This document shows positions 8,754 through 19,359 of a DNA stretch of 64,000 nucleotides, in pieces. This stretch comes from Flavimobilis soli (GTDB lineage: Bacteria > Actinomycetota > Actinomycetes > Actinomycetales > Cellulomonadaceae), in NCBI RefSeq assembly GCF_002564025.1, contig NZ_PDJH01000001.1, positions 620,001-684,000 of the forward strand, in the 5' to 3' direction. The notes below the pieces were generated by a model that was given only the letters and a program-made list of their open reading frames with translations, ran no database searches and was not told the origin of the DNA. Numbering within the stretch: the first letter of the stretch is position 1; each line of letters opens with the position of its first letter. Position numbers and translations under genes: made by a program.

Positions 8754-10034
8754 TCACGCGTCCTTCCGACGACGACGAACCGACCCGCCGACGACCGCGA
8801 GCGACCGCCGGACGGTCCCGGACCGAGCAGCGAGCGCCTCGCGCGCCCCTGGCTCGTCCCGGGCAAAGCTGATCACGACCCCGAGTGCGGCCATCGTCAT
8901 GATGAGCGCGGAGCCGCCCGCCGACACGAGCGGGAGAGGGACGCCGATGACCGGCAGCGCACCGATCACGACGCCGATGTTGACGAGCGCCTGCCCGACG
9001 ATCCAGCAGCAGATCGCGCCCGTCGTGACCTTGACGGCCGGGTCCGGGTGCCGCACGACGACGCGCGACATCGCGTAGCCGAGCGCCCCGAACAGCACGA
9101 GCATGAGCACCGTGCCCTGGAGGCCGAGCTCCTCACCGATCACGGCGAAGATGAAGTCGTTGTGCGCCTCCGGCAGGTACAGCCACTTCTCGCTGCCTGC
9201 GCCGAGCCCGACGCCTGAGAGCCCGCCCGAGGCGAGCGCCCACTTGCCGTGGATGAACTGGTAGCACGTCGCGACGCTCGGGTCGCACGACGCGTTGAGC
9301 CAGGAGTCGATGCGTCCGAGGCGGTTGCTGTTGCCCTGGAACGCGACGAGCGCCCACACGGCCACGCCCATCGCGAGGCCGCCCGCCATGAACATCCGCC
9401 CCGGGACGCCCGCGATCCACAGGGCACCCGCGACGACCATGAGCAGGATGATCGCGGTGCCGAGGTCGTGGCCCGCGAGCACGAGACCGACGACGATACC
9501 GACGACGGGCACCGCGGGCATGAAGACGTGCCCCCACTGGTGCAGGAGCCGCGCCTTGCGCGCGAGCACCGTGCCGAGCCAGATCGCGAGAGCGAGCTTC
9601 GCGATCTCTGCGGGCTGGACGGTGAATCCGCCGAGGTAGATCCAGCCCGTGTTGCCGCCCTTCGAGCGGGCGAGCGGCGTGAAGATCAGCAGCTGCATGC
9701 CGATCGCGGCGGCGAGGAAGGGCCACGAGACGCGCTTGTAGAACGACGGCCGCATCAGGCTCGCGGCGACGAGGGCGATCGTGCCGAGGAACGCGTACTG
9801 CGCCTGCCCGAGGAAGATCTCGTAGGGCGAGTCGCCGCGCTGGAGGGACTTGACCGACGACGCGGACAGCACCATCCCGAGGCCGATCAGGACGAGCAGG
9901 GTCGTCAGCCCCACGAGGAGGTAGTAGCTCGCGACAGGGCTGTCGAGGAACCCGAGCAGGGGTCGGCGCCGGGCACGCTCCGGTCGGGACGTGCCCTCGG
10001 ATTCGGTCGAGGCGCGAGCGCGGTCCGTCGCCAT
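8754..10034 (-). CDS. ftsW: Lipid II polymerase FtsW (SEDS family)
   Basis: Polytopic SEDS glycosyltransferase that polymerises septal glycan together with FtsI. About ten hydrophobic segments are visible after a basic N-terminal tail of about 30 residues. Diagnostic stretches are RSKGGNTGWIYLGGFTVQPAE and LPEAHNDFIFAVIGEELGLQG. The ATG at 10034 was chosen because a GGAGG motif lies about 11 nt upstream just after the murD stop; an in-frame extension to 10166 overlaps murD by over 100 nt. 426 aa. Confidence 0.95.
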   Translation of the reverse strand: MATDRARASTESEGTSRPERARRRPLLGFLDSPVASYYLLVGLTTLLVLIGLGMVLSASSVKSLQRGDSPYEIFLGQAQYAFLGTIALVAASLMRPSFYKRVSWPFLAAAIGMQLLIFTPLARSKGGNTGWIYLGGFTVQPAEIAKLALAIWLGTVLARKARLLHQWGHVFMPAVPVVGIVVGLVLAGHDLGTAIILLMVVAGALWIAGVPGRMFMAGGLAMGVAVWALVAFQGNSNRLGRIDSWLNASCDPSVATCYQFIHGKWALASGGLSGVGLGAGSEKWLYLPEAHNDFIFAVIGEELGLQGTVLMLVLFGALGYAMSRVVVRHPDPAVKVTTGAICCWIVGQALVNIGVVIGALPVIGVPLPLVSAGGSALIMTMAALGVVISFARDEPGAREALAARSGTVRRSLAVVGGSVRRRRKDA

Positions 10035-10050
10035 CCGCGTCGTCACCTCC

Positions 10051-11523
10051 TCACTCACCGTCGCGGCTGTGCTGGCGCGCGGCCGCGGCGAACTTCTCGC
10101 CACGCTCCGCGTACGAGCGGAACTGGTCCATCGAGGCGCAGGCCGGCGCCAGGAGAACCGTGTCACCCGCCTGCGCGAGGCTGGCGGCCGCAGCGACGGC
10201 GCGCGCCATCACGGTCCCAGTCTCGCCAGGATCGACACGCACGACCGGGAGATCGGGCGCGTGTCGGTCGATGGCTTCCGTGAGCAGGCTCGCGTCGGCA
10301 CCGATGAGGACGGCGGCGCGCAGCCTGTCACGACGCTCGATCACGAGGTCGTCGAACGTCGCGCCCTTGGCGAGACCTCCCGCGACCCACACGACCGTGC
10401 CGGGCGCGAAGGCGGCGAGCGACGCAGAAGCCGCGTGCGCGTTCGTCGCCTTCGAGTCGTCGACGTAGGCGACGGTGCCGCCGGGGACGGTCGCGGTCGC
10501 GACCGTCTCGATGCGGTGCTGACCGGGACGGAAGGCCCGGGCTCCACGGCGCACGTCGTCCGCCGCGAGGCCGTGCGCGCGGGCGAGCGCGGCCGCCGCG
10601 AGCACGTTCGCGACGACGTGCGGCGCGACGCGGCCGTCCGGGCCGGCGAGGTGCTCGAGGTCCGCGAGGGTGAGCAGCTCCTCGGCGCTGTCGTGACGGG
10701 ACGGGTCGTCGGCCCGGGTGTGGAAGGCCCTGTCGACGACGATGTCCTCGACGAGCCCGATCTCGGCGCGTCCGGGCGAGCCGAGCGTGAAGCCCACGGC
10801 GCGGGCCCCCTCCTCAACGTCGGCCCGCTCGACGAGGCGACGCGTCGCCGGGTCGGCGACGTTGTAGACGCACGCGACCTGGGCCCGCTCGAAGATGCGG
10901 CCCTTGTCGGCTGCGTACGCCTCGGCGGAGCCGTGCCAGTCGACGTGGTCGGTCGCGATGTTGAGGACCGCGCCCGCCTCGACGGACATCGTGTGCGTGA
11001 AGTGCAGCTGGAAGCTCGAGAGCTCGACGGCGAGGACGTCGACCGCAGGGTCGACGGCCGCCTCGACGACCGGGCGACCGACGTTCCCGACCTCGGCGAC
11101 CTCGCGGCCCGCCGCAGCGAGCATCGACGTGAGCATTCCGACCGTCGTGGTCTTCCCGTTCGTGCCCGTGACCGCGAGCCACGGCGCGGGGCCACCGCCC
11201 GAGGCCCGGTCGACGCGCAGCCGCCACGCGAGCTCGATCTCGCTCCACACCGGCACGCCCGCCTCGGCAGCCGCCGCGAGCAGCGGGTGCGACGGCGCCC
11301 AGCCGGGCGACGCGACGATCAGGTCGACCGTCGCGAGGTCGACGTCCGCGCTGTCCTGGAGGTCGGCGTCGGGCGCCTTCGCGTCGAGCGTCGTGACCGC
11401 GGCCGCGCGCCCGTCGAGCGCTGCGGCGACCGCGCGGCCCGTGACGCCGAGCCCTGCGACGAGGACGCGCGCGCCAGCGAGGTCGAGGTCGTCCGAGGTG
11501 CCAGGGTGACCCGACGTCACCAT
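10051..11523 (-). CDS. murD: UDP-N-acetylmuramoylalanine--D-glutamate ligase
   Basis: Adds D-Glu to UDP-MurNAc-L-Ala. Shows [17 protein letters not shown] (UDP-binding), the P-loop [12 protein letters not shown] (about residue 133), [11 protein letters not shown] and the C-terminal [11 protein letters not shown] motif. ATG at 11523 overlaps the mraY stop by 7 nt; a GTG at 11520 overlaps by 4 nt and is an alternative. 490 aa. Position between mraY and ftsW is standard. Confidence 0.96.
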   Translation of the reverse strand: MVTSGHPGTSDDLDLAGARVLVAGLGVTGRAVAAALDGRAAAVTTLDAKAPDADLQDSADVDLATVDLIVASPGWAPSHPLLAAAAEAGVPVWSEIELAWRLRVDRASGGGPAPWLAVTGTNGKTTTVGMLTSMLAAAGREVAEVGNVGRPVVEAAVDPAVDVLAVELSSFQLHFTHTMSVEAGAVLNIATDHVDWHGSAEAYAADKGRIFERAQVACVYNVADPATRRLVERADVEEGARAVGFTLGSPGRAEIGLVEDIVVDRAFHTRADDPSRHDSAEELLTLADLEHLAGPDGRVAPHVVANVLAAAALARAHGLAADDVRRGARAFRPGQHRIETVATATVPGGTVAYVDDSKATNAHAASASLAAFAPGTVVWVAGGLAKGATFDDLVIERRDRLRAAVLIGADASLLTEAIDRHAPDLPVVRVDPGETGTVMARAVAAAASLAQAGDTVLLAPACASMDQFRSYAERGEKFAAAARQHSRDGE

Positions 11524-12602
11524 CCGGCGACCCACTCGGTGTAGAACAGGCCGATGCCGAGCGCGGCGAAGAGGCCCGCGATGATCCAGAAGCGGATCAC
11601 GATCGTGACCTCGCCCCAGCCCGAGAGCTCGAAGTGGTGGTGGAGCGGCGCCATCTTGAACACGCGCTTGCCCGTGAGCTTGAAGCCGCCGATCTGGATG
11701 ACGTCCGACATGACGATCACGACGAACAGACCACCGATGATGGCCGCGAGGATCTCGGTGCGCGTGAGGATCGACAGCGCGGCGAGCGCACCGCCGAGCG
11801 CGAGGGAGCCCGTGTCCCCCATGAAGATCTTCGCGGGCGACGCGTTCCACCACAGGAACCCGAAGAGCGCGCCGGTGATCGCGGCCGCGACGACCGCGAG
11901 GTCCCACGGGTCGCGCACCTCGTAGCAGCTCGGTCCCGCGGACGTGATGACGGCGCAGCGCTGGTTCCACTGCCAGATGCCGACGAACGTGTAGGCGCCG
12001 AACACCATGAGCGACACGCCGGTCGCGAGACCGTCGAGGCCGTCCGTGAGGTTCACCGCGTTGGACCAGGCCGTGATGAGGAAGTTCGCCCACAGGACGA
12101 AGAGGATCAGGCCGATCGTCGCGCCCGCGAACGCAAGGTCGATGCCCGTGTCCCGGACGAACGAGATCTTGGTCGACGCCGGCGTGCGGAAGCTCGCGTC
12201 CGGGAAGTTCAGCGCGAGCACCGAGAACGCGATACCCACGAAACCCTGGCCGATGATCTTGCCGCGCGCGGACAGACCGAGGCTGCGCTGGCGGGAGATC
12301 TTGATGAAGTCGTCGAGGAACCCGACGAGGCCGAGGCCCGTCATGAGGAACAGCGCGAGGAACGTCGAGACGCTCGGCAATCTCCCCGCGACGATCGCGG
12401 ACGCCGCGACCCCGACGAGTACCGAGCCGATGATGACGACGCCGCCCATCGTGGGCGTGCCGCGCTTGGTGAAGTGCGCTGTCGGCCCGTCCTGGCGGAT
12501 GAACTGCCCGTACTGCTTGTGCACGAGGTACCGGATGAACAGCGGCGTCAGCAGCAGCGACAGCACGAGCGCCGTGCCGCCCGCGACGAGGATGGCGATC
12601 AT
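11517..12602 (-). CDS. mraY: Phospho-N-acetylmuramoyl-pentapeptide transferase
   Basis: Integral membrane enzyme transferring phospho-MurNAc-pentapeptide to undecaprenyl phosphate to make lipid I. About ten hydrophobic segments; signatures [10 protein letters not shown] near the N-terminus, [12 protein letters not shown] (catalytic Asp region), [12 protein letters not shown] and [11 protein letters not shown]. The ATG at 12602 gives the conserved hydrophobic start MIAILVAGG and an ATGA overlap with murF; the 14-residue extension to 12644 is basic and lies inside murF. 361 aa. Confidence 0.96.
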   Translation of the reverse strand: MIAILVAGGTALVLSLLLTPLFIRYLVHKQYGQFIRQDGPTAHFTKRGTPTMGGVVIIGSVLVGVAASAIVAGRLPSVSTFLALFLMTGLGLVGFLDDFIKISRQRSLGLSARGKIIGQGFVGIAFSVLALNFPDASFRTPASTKISFVRDTGIDLAFAGATIGLILFVLWANFLITAWSNAVNLTDGLDGLATGVSLMVFGAYTFVGIWQWNQRCAVITSAGPSCYEVRDPWDLAVVAAAITGALFGFLWWNASPAKIFMGDTGSLALGGALAALSILTRTEILAAIIGGLFVVIVMSDVIQIGGFKLTGKRVFKMAPLHHHFELSGWGEVTIVIRFWIIAGLFAALGIGLFYTEWVAGW

Positions 12603-13999
12603 GCGGCGGCCCCCGCGGCCACGAGGCTGTCGGCGAGGCGCCACAGCCCCGTGCCGTTCGACGCCTTGACGAGGACGACGTCACCCTCGCGGAGATAGTC
12701 CGCGAGCAGCTTCTCGGCGGCCTCGAGGTCGTCGACCTGGACGACCTCGTCGCCCCACGACCCCTCCATCTGGGCGCCGTCGAAGATCGCCCACGCGCCG
12801 GGCCCGACGACGATCGTCAGGTTGATGTTCAGGCGGACCGCGAGCCGGCCGACCTCGTCGTGCCGCTCCCGGCTCTCCTCGCCGAGCTCGAGCATCTCAC
12901 CGAGCACGGCGACCGACCGCCGCTCGCGCCCCGCGACGACGGCGAGCGCCTTGAGCGCCGCACGCATCGAGTCGGGGTTCGCGTTGTAGGAGTCGTCGAT
13001 GACCGTGACGCCGTCGGGGCGGTCGACGACGTGCATGCGGTGCGGGCTGAGCGCGGTCGCGGCGCTCAGGCGCTCGGCGACGGTCGCGACGTCGAGCCCG
13101 AGCTGGAGGCCCACCGCCGCGCACGCGAGCGCGTTCGACAGGTGGTGCTCGCCGACGAGCCTCAGGCTCACGGGGGCGCTGGCACCGCGCGCGTGCAGCA
13201 CGAAGGACACGCGGCCCGCGCGGTCGATCCGGACGTCGTCGGCGGCGACCTGCGCTCCCGAGACGGTCCCGAACGTCACGACGTCACCTGCGGCGAGCGA
13301 CGCCATCGCGACGACGCGGTGGTCGTCGGCGTTGAGGACGGCGACGCCGCCCTCGGCCGCGCCAGTGACGAGCTCGCTCTTGGCGCGGGCGATCGCCTCG
13401 ACACCTCCGAACTCGCCGAGGTGCGCGGTGCCAACCGCGAGGACGACAGCGACGTCGGGCGGGGCGATGCTCGTGAGGTACATGATGTTGCCCTCGTGGT
13501 CCGCACCCATCTCGAGGACGAGGTAGCGCGTCGTCTCCGTGACCTGCAGGACGGTGAGCGGCAGCCCGATCTCGTTGTTGAACGAGCCGCGCGGCACGAC
13601 CGTCTCCCCCTCCGGGGAGACGACCTGGCCGATGAGGTCCTTCGTCGTCGTCTTGCCGACCGAGCCGGTCACGGCGACGACCTTGAGCTCGCCGCGCGAG
13701 CGCACACGCGCGAGTACCTCCCGGGCGAGCTGCCCGAGCGCCAGCTGCACGTCGTCGACCACGACGACCGCCGGGGCGTCGACGTCGCGACCCGCGAGGA
13801 CGACGGACGCGCCCGCCTCCGTCGCCTTGCCCACGAAGTCGTGACCGTCGACGTGCTCGCCCGCGAACGCGACGAAGAGCCCTCCCGGCTCGACGAGCCT
13901 GGAGTCCACCACGACCGGTCCCGTGACGACTACGCCGCCGTCGCCGACGAGCCTGCCGCCGGTGAGGCGGGCGATCTCGTCGGCCCTGAGAGCGATCAT
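12599..13999 (-). CDS. murF: UDP-MurNAc-tripeptide--D-alanyl-D-alanine ligase
   Basis: Adds D-Ala-D-Ala to complete the pentapeptide precursor. The N-terminal domain contains [16 protein letters not shown]; the ATP site is [12 protein letters not shown] (about residue 112); the substrate region includes [11 protein letters not shown] and the C-terminal [18 protein letters not shown] at 13999 overlaps the murE stop (ATGA). 466 aa, standard length. Confidence 0.96.
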   Translation of the reverse strand: MIALRADEIARLTGGRLVGDGGVVVTGPVVVDSRLVEPGGLFVAFAGEHVDGHDFVGKATEAGASVVLAGRDVDAPAVVVVDDVQLALGQLAREVLARVRSRGELKVVAVTGSVGKTTTKDLIGQVVSPEGETVVPRGSFNNEIGLPLTVLQVTETTRYLVLEMGADHEGNIMYLTSIAPPDVAVVLAVGTAHLGEFGGVEAIARAKSELVTGAAEGGVAVLNADDHRVVAMASLAAGDVVTFGTVSGAQVAADDVRIDRAGRVSFVLHARGASAPVSLRLVGEHHLSNALACAAVGLQLGLDVATVAERLSAATALSPHRMHVVDRPDGVTVIDDSYNANPDSMRAALKALAVVAGRERRSVAVLGEMLELGEESRERHDEVGRLAVRLNINLTIVVGPGAWAIFDGAQMEGSWGDEVVQVDDLEAAEKLLADYLREGDVVLVKASNGTGLWRLADSLVAAGAAA

Positions 14000-15588
14000 G
14001 CGTGCGTATCTCCTTCGTCGTGCGGCGTGGGCGCCGTGCGCTCGCGCCCCGTGCTCCGGGCGGCCAGCGCGGCCCGCGCCTCCACCCGATCATCCAACGG
14101 CAGGTCGACCCCGTCGACCTCCTGGACCGTCTCGTGCCCGCGCCCCGCGAGCAGGACCGTGTCCGTGGCGGCAGCCGAGAGGACCGCCTGCCGGATCGCT
14201 TCCGCGCGGGGCGCGATCTCGAGTATCTCAGGTCCGGGACCCTCACGTCCGGTGACGGCCCGGGCACCCGCGATCACCTCGGCGCGGATCGGGCCCGGCG
14301 GCTCGCTGTGCGGGTCGTCGTCCGTGACGACGACCACGTCCGCGAACCGCGCGGCGACCGCCCCCATGTGGGGGCGCTTGCCGCGGTCTCGGTCCCCCGT
14401 CGCGCCGAAGACGACGACGAGGCGCCCGGGCGTCGTCATGCGCAGCGAGCTCAGCGCGAGCTCGAGCGCGTCGGCGTTGTGCGCGAAGTCGACGACGACG
14501 CGCGGCGCGTCCGAGAGCACCTCCATGCGGCCGGGGACGCGGGCGTCGAAGCCCTCGGGCCCGAGCGCGGCGACGAGCGTGTCCGCGTCGACGCCGGACT
14601 CGAGCAGCATGACGCACGCGAGCGCGGCGTTGGCGACGTTGAACCCGCCCGGCAGCGCGACGCGCGTCGCGACGCGGCGGCCGTCGCGGTGCACGAGCGT
14701 GAAGCGCGAACCGCCCGGCTCGGTCTCGACGTCCTGGACCGTCCAGTCGGCGTCGGCGTCGACGGTGGTCGTCGCGACCGTCGTGACGGGCACGCGGGCC
14801 TCGCGCGCCAGGCGCGCACCCCACTCGTCGTCGACGACGACGACCCCGCGCCGGGCGCGCTCGGGCCCGAACAGCTCGGCCTTCACGGCGAAGTAGTCCT
14901 CGAGCGTGCCGTGGAAGTCGAGGTGGTCCTGGCTGAGGTTGGTGAAGCCGACGACGTCGAACACGATGCCGTCGACGCGATGCATCGCGATCGAGTGGGA
15001 CGACACCTCCATCGAGAGCGTGTCGACGTCGTCCGCGACCATCGCCGCGAGCCAGCCCTGCAGCTCGGGTGCCTCCGGGGTCGTGAGGGTGCTGGGCACG
15101 ACGGTGTCGCCGAACCGCGACTCGACCGTGCCGACGAGACCCGTGCGGCGGCCGAGAGCGCGCAGGGCGTGGTCGAGCAGGAACGTCGTCGTCGTCTTGC
15201 CGTTCGTGCCCGTGACGCCGAAGGTGCGCATCGCCGCGGCGGGTTCGCCGTGCACGGCCGCGGCGACCGCGCCGAGCGTCGCGCGGACGTCCTCGGCGAC
15301 GAGGACGGGGACGTCGCACCCGGCGTCCCGGACCGCCCGGGCGCCTGCCGCGTCGGTGAGGACCGCCGTCGCGCCCCGACTCACGGCGTCGGCGGCGAAC
15401 GATGCGCCGTGCACGCGCGCCCCCGGGACGGCGGCGAACAGGTCACCCGCCTCGGCCCGACGGTTGTCGAGGACGACGGACGAGACCGTCACCGTCGGGT
15501 CACCCTCGAGCCTGACGCCCGGGTGCGCGGCGAGGTCGGCGACCTGGACCTGTCGACGGGCAGGCGGAAGGATGCGCGAAGAGCTCAC
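13996..15588 (-). CDS. murE: UDP-MurNAc-L-Ala-D-Glu--diamino acid ligase MurE
   Basis: Adds the third, cross-linking residue of the stem peptide. The N-terminal SSVVLDNRRAEAGDLFAAV, the P-loop [13 protein letters not shown] and the C-terminal domain are clear. In the place where meso-diaminopimelate ligases carry DNPR, this protein reads DDPHSE (codons at 14302-14319), so the Arg that reads the DAP carboxylate is absent. L-lysine or L-ornithine is therefore a more likely substrate, as in many Micrococcales. GTG start at 15588; 530 aa. 76 bp separate it from the ftsI stop. Confidence 0.95.
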   Translation of the reverse strand: MSSSRILPPARRQVQVADLAAHPGVRLEGDPTVTVSSVVLDNRRAEAGDLFAAVPGARVHGASFAADAVSRGATAVLTDAAGARAVRDAGCDVPVLVAEDVRATLGAVAAAVHGEPAAAMRTFGVTGTNGKTTTTFLLDHALRALGRRTGLVGTVESRFGDTVVPSTLTTPEAPELQGWLAAMVADDVDTLSMEVSSHSIAMHRVDGIVFDVVGFTNLSQDHLDFHGTLEDYFAVKAELFGPERARRGVVVVDDEWGARLAREARVPVTTVATTTVDADADWTVQDVETEPGGSRFTLVHRDGRRVATRVALPGGFNVANAALACVMLLESGVDADTLVAALGPEGFDARVPGRMEVLSDAPRVVVDFAHNADALELALSSLRMTTPGRLVVVFGATGDRDRGKRPHMGAVAARFADVVVVTDDDPHSEPPGPIRAEVIAGARAVTGREGPGPEILEIAPRAEAIRQAVLSAAATDTVLLAGRGHETVQEVDGVDLPLDDRVEARAALAARSTGRERTAPTPHDEGDTHA

Positions 15589-15664
15589 GGAGCAGAACCT
15601 ATCTGGTGCGCGCCGGCCCGGCGCTCGGACGGACCGCGGCGTGACGTGTGAGGAATGTGCAGGC

Positions 15665-17914
15665 TCACCACTCGAGCGGGAACGTCTTCGGCTTCGAGTC
15701 GTTCGGCTCGACGCCGAGGTGCTGAAGCGCGAAGGCCGTCACGTCCGAGAACACGGGCGCCGCGACGACGCCTCCGTACTGGAGCTCCGGGTAGTACAGG
15801 ACGACGGAGACCGCGACGCGCGGGTCGTCCGCCGGGGCGACGCCGTTGAACGACGCGACGAAGTGGTCGAGCTTCCCGGTGTGCGGGTTGGCCGCCTGCG
15901 CGGTTCCCGTCTTGCCCGCGACGCGGTAGCCGGGGATCGCGGCGAGCGAGCCCGTACCGTCCGAGACGACGGACTCCATCATCGCGAGGACGGTGTCGGC
16001 GGTCTTCTCCGAGACGACGCGCACCGGCTCGTCGACCTCGTACGGGGTCACCGTCCCGTCGGGCGCGACGTACTCCTTGACGATGTGCGGCTGCGCACGC
16101 AGGCCGCCGTTCGCGATCGTCGCGAACACCTCGTTCGCCTGGATCGCGTTCACGGAGACGCCCTGTCCGAACAGGACGTTCCACTGGGTGCGGCCGTCCC
16201 ACTTCTCGACGGGGTGCAGGATGCCGGGCGACTCGCCCGGCAGGCCCACGCCCGTGCGCTTGCCGAAGCCGAACTTCGACAGGTAGTCGTAGCGCACCTG
16301 CTTCGGGATCTTCTCGCCGATCTGCACGGTGCCCGTGTTGGACGACTCGGCGAAGATGCCCGCGACCGTCATCTTCTGGACGGGGTGCTCGTGGGAGTCG
16401 CGGATCGTCTGGTTGTTCGACGTCACGTACGCGTCAGGCACCTCGAACTTGCTCGTCGGCGTGACGACACCCGTCTCGAGCGCTGCCGCCATCGTGATGA
16501 CCTTGGCGGTCGAGCCCGGCTCGAAGACGTTCGACACGGCGCGCGAGCCCCACGTCGACGGGTCGGACGAGCTCAGGTCGCCCGGGTTCACCGTGTCCGT
16601 CTCGCCGAGCGCGAGGACCGCGCCGGTCTTGACGTCCGACACGATCGCGAAGCCGTACGTCGCGCCCGTCTTGCGCTTGGCGGCCTGGATCGCGTCCTGC
16701 GCCTTCCACTGCAGGTCGCCGCTCAGGGTGAGGCGGACGTCCTGACCGGGCTGGGCCTCGGTGCGCTCCTGCTCACCGGTCGGGATCTGGTGGCCGCGCA
16801 GGCCCGTCTCGACCTCGTACGAGCCGGGCGTCCCGCGCAGCGCCTCGTCGAAGGTCTGCTCGACGCCGGCCGAGCCCACTCCCTCGGCGTTGACGAAGCC
16901 GATGATGTTGCCCGCCGTCGTGCCGTTCGGGTACTCGCGCACGCTCGTGCGCTCGGCCGCGATTCCCGTGATGTTGAAGGCCTTGACCGCCTGCCACGTG
17001 TCCGGCAGGACGTTCTTGGCGATGTACTTACCGCGGCTCGTGCCGACGAGGTCGGCGGCGAGCTCGGTCGGCTTCACACCGAGGATCGGCGCGAGGACCT
17101 CGGCGGCAGCCTCGATGCCGGTGCCGACGATCTCCCGGTCGACGACGTGCTTCCACGTCGGGACGAGCGTCAGGTCGGCCTTGATGTGGTACCGCTCCCC
17201 CGACGTCGCGAGCACGTTGCCGTCCGCGTCGAGGATGTCGCCACGACCCGCCGGGATCGTGCCGCTCACGAGCCGCTGCTCGAGTGCCGCGGCGGCGAGC
17301 TCAGGGCCCTGGATGATCTGGATCGACACGAGACGGCCCGTGAAACCGACGAGCACCGCGAGCACGCCCGCCATGAACCAGCGCTGACGTCGACGGGGGT
17401 CACCGACACGCGCGCGCGGCACGAGCGGCTTGCGCGGTGCGGGCGGCGTCGGCCGACGGCTCGCGGACGGGCGCGCGACCCCGGGACGCTGGCCCGGACG
17501 TGCGGGCGCGGCACCGCGGGCGCGGGAGCTCTCTGCGCCGCCGCGCGTCGGCACGGCGCCCCGTGAGCGCGGGGGCACGGCGCTGCGGGCACGCGGGGCC
17601 GTCGTGGCACCGGCGCCAGCCGCCGCGCCCGGGCGGCCCTGGGCGGGACGAGGCGGCGTGACGCCGTCGCGCGGTGCGACGCCTGCCGGGCGCTGCGCGC
17701 GAGCACTCGAGGCCTGACGGTGCGGTGCCTGGCTGCGCGAGGCGCCCTGCTTGCGCGGTGTGCCTTGGCCACGGCCTGGGGGCTGACCGCTGCGCGGGCT
17801 CGCGTCGCCGAACCCCGCGCCCGCCTGGCGGCCTGCCGACGTGCGGCGCGGCTGCTCGCCGGCGCGCGGAGGCACGCGGCGCGGCTGAGCCGTGCGCGAC
17901 CTCTGCTCGTCCAT
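15665..17914 (-). CDS. ftsI: Septal transpeptidase FtsI (class B PBP3) with long basic N-terminal tail
   Basis: Cross-links septal peptidoglycan as partner of FtsW. Order: a cytoplasmic tail of about 178 residues rich in Arg, Pro, Gly, Ala and Gln; a transmembrane segment (WFMAGVLAVLVGFTGRLVSI); a PBP dimerisation domain; and a transpeptidase domain with the three catalytic motifs GSTAK (SxxK), SSN (SxN) and KTGTAQ (KTG). Active-site Ser is near residue 470. ATG at 17914; 749 aa exceeds the usual 580-620 only because of the tail, which is uninterrupted in frame. Lies 9 nt after ftsL. Confidence 0.95.
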   Translation of the reverse strand: MDEQRSRTAQPRRVPPRAGEQPRRTSAGRQAGAGFGDASPRSGQPPGRGQGTPRKQGASRSQAPHRQASSARAQRPAGVAPRDGVTPPRPAQGRPGAAAGAGATTAPRARSAVPPRSRGAVPTRGGAESSRARGAAPARPGQRPGVARPSASRRPTPPAPRKPLVPRARVGDPRRRQRWFMAGVLAVLVGFTGRLVSIQIIQGPELAAAALEQRLVSGTIPAGRGDILDADGNVLATSGERYHIKADLTLVPTWKHVVDREIVGTGIEAAAEVLAPILGVKPTELAADLVGTSRGKYIAKNVLPDTWQAVKAFNITGIAAERTSVREYPNGTTAGNIIGFVNAEGVGSAGVEQTFDEALRGTPGSYEVETGLRGHQIPTGEQERTEAQPGQDVRLTLSGDLQWKAQDAIQAAKRKTGATYGFAIVSDVKTGAVLALGETDTVNPGDLSSSDPSTWGSRAVSNVFEPGSTAKVITMAAALETGVVTPTSKFEVPDAYVTSNNQTIRDSHEHPVQKMTVAGIFAESSNTGTVQIGEKIPKQVRYDYLSKFGFGKRTGVGLPGESPGILHPVEKWDGRTQWNVLFGQGVSVNAIQANEVFATIANGGLRAQPHIVKEYVAPDGTVTPYEVDEPVRVVSEKTADTVLAMMESVVSDGTGSLAAIPGYRVAGKTGTAQAANPHTGKLDHFVASFNGVAPADDPRVAVSVVLYYPELQYGGVVAAPVFSDVTAFALQHLGVEPNDSKPKTFPLEW

Positions 17915-17923
17915 CTCTACGTC

Positions 17924-18346
17924 CTACTTCTTCGCCGGGGCGGGCGCCCCGATGATCTTTCCGGCGCCGAGATCGATGAACGCGGGGGTCGAGTCCTGGA
18001 CCATGCCCAGCTCGCGGGCCCGCTTGGCGAGCGCCCCCGGGGACGACTTCGCGTCGAGGTCCGCGAGGAGCGCCTGCTCCTGCTCGGCGAGCCGAGCGAT
18101 CGTCGACTGCAGGTCACGCTCCTCGTACGCGCCGTGCGCCATCGCCGTGTTCAGCAGCAGCACGCTCACGAGCGCCGCGACGAGGACCGCCATGCAGAGC
18201 AGCACGAACGGGACCCGGCTGCGCGACCGCGCCGGGGCCGCGACGAGATGGATGTCGGGCGTCGGCTGCGCGGGCGCGGGGGCGGTAGCCCGCCGGACCG
18301 AGGGGGCGAAGGAAGGCACGCGTGCGGGCGCTGCGCTCGAGCTCAT
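17924..18346 (-). CDS. ftsL: FtsL-like septum-forming bitopic protein
   Basis: 140 aa: Pro/Ala/Arg-rich cytoplasmic tail (1-45), one transmembrane segment ([21 protein letters not shown]), then a short periplasmic coiled coil ([23 protein letters not shown]) and an Ala/Pro/Lys end. Sequence conservation in FtsL is weak, so the assignment rests on topology and its fixed place between rsmH and ftsI. ATG at 18346 overlaps the rsmH stop (ATGA). Expected partner of FtsQ and a FtsB-like protein. Confidence 0.85.
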   Translation of the reverse strand: MSSSAAPARVPSFAPSVRRATAPAPAQPTPDIHLVAAPARSRSRVPFVLLCMAVLVAALVSVLLLNTAMAHGAYEERDLQSTIARLAEQEQALLADLDAKSSPGALAKRARELGMVQDSTPAFIDLGAGKIIGAPAPAKK

Positions 18347-19347
18347 GGGTGCACCGCCGTACGGTCGAGAAGGTGGTCAGGGGTCGGTCGGGTCCGGCGC
18401 GCGGCGCGCAGCCGGACGGAGGCTGATCGCGGGTTGCTCTCGAGCTCCGCGCCGCGGGCCTCCTCCGCGCCGCGGGTGAGCAGCTCGAGGTAGGGCTTGT
18501 GCGTCTCGGGCTCGACCGGTAGCCCGGGCGGGGCGCTCGACGTCGCCCCGCGGGCCAAGGTCCGCTTGACGATGCGGTCCTCGAGCGAGTGGTACGACTC
18601 GACGACGATCCGCCCGTCGACCGCGAGCACCTCGACCGCAGCGGGGACCGCGCGGGAGAGCACCTCGAGCTCGCCGTTGACCTCGATCCGCAGCGCCTGG
18701 AAGGTGCGCTTGGCCGGGTTGCCCCCGGTCTTGCGGGTCGCGGCGGGGATGCAAGCACGCACGAGGTCGACGAGCTCGGCGCTGCGCGTCCACGGGCGTT
18801 CCTCGCGGCGTCGGACGATCGAACGGGCGATCTTGCTCGCGAACCGCTCCTCGCCGTACTCCCGCAGGATGCGCGTGAGGTCCTTCTCGCCGTACGTGTT
18901 GAGGACGTCGGCCGCCGTGAGACCGGTGGTGGCATCCATGCGCATGTCGAGCGGCGCGTCCTGCGCGTACGCGAAGCCGCGGTCGGCCTCGTCGAGCTGG
19001 AGGGACGAGACGCCGAGGTCCATGAGGACGCCCTGGACCTTGCTCAGGCCCTGGTCCGCGACGACGTCGGCGATCTCGTCGTAGACCGCGTGCACAGGGG
19101 TGAACCGGTCGCCGAACCGCTCGAGCCGCCTGGACGCGAGCTCGAGCGCCTGGGTGTCACGGTCGATCCCGACGACCCGCGCCGCGGGGAGCTGCTCGAG
19201 GACGGCCTCGGTGTGGCCGCCCATGCCGAGGGTGCAGTCGACGAGGACGGCGCCGGGAGCCGCGAGCGCGGGGGCGAGGAGGTCGACGCAGCGCTGGAGG
19301 AGCACGGGGACGTGGCGGTCCTCGGTCGGACGCGGGTCGTTCGCCAT
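18343..19347 (-). CDS. rsmH: 16S rRNA (cytosine-1402-N4) methyltransferase
   Basis: SAM-dependent enzyme (MraW) that methylates C1402 in the ribosomal P site. Signatures: [17 protein letters not shown] at the start, SAM motif [30 protein letters not shown], and the C-terminal [13 protein letters not shown]. The ATG at 19347 follows GAGAGGAG with good spacing; the in-frame upstream extension to 19485 has no ribosome site and runs through the probable structured leader. 334 aa. Confidence 0.96.
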   Translation of the reverse strand: MANDPRPTEDRHVPVLLQRCVDLLAPALAAPGAVLVDCTLGMGGHTEAVLEQLPAARVVGIDRDTQALELASRRLERFGDRFTPVHAVYDEIADVVADQGLSKVQGVLMDLGVSSLQLDEADRGFAYAQDAPLDMRMDATTGLTAADVLNTYGEKDLTRILREYGEERFASKIARSIVRRREERPWTRSAELVDLVRACIPAATRKTGGNPAKRTFQALRIEVNGELEVLSRAVPAAVEVLAVDGRIVVESYHSLEDRIVKRTLARGATSSAPPGLPVEPETHKPYLELLTRGAEEARGAELESNPRSASVRLRAARRTRPTPDHLLDRTAVHP

Positions 19348-19359
19348 GAGCTCTCCTCT

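Noticed and set aside
14906..17566. 886-codon open frame on the plus strand opposite murE and ftsI
   Set aside because: No recognisable domain and Arg/Val/Asp-biased throughout; explained by third-position GC bias of the true genes.
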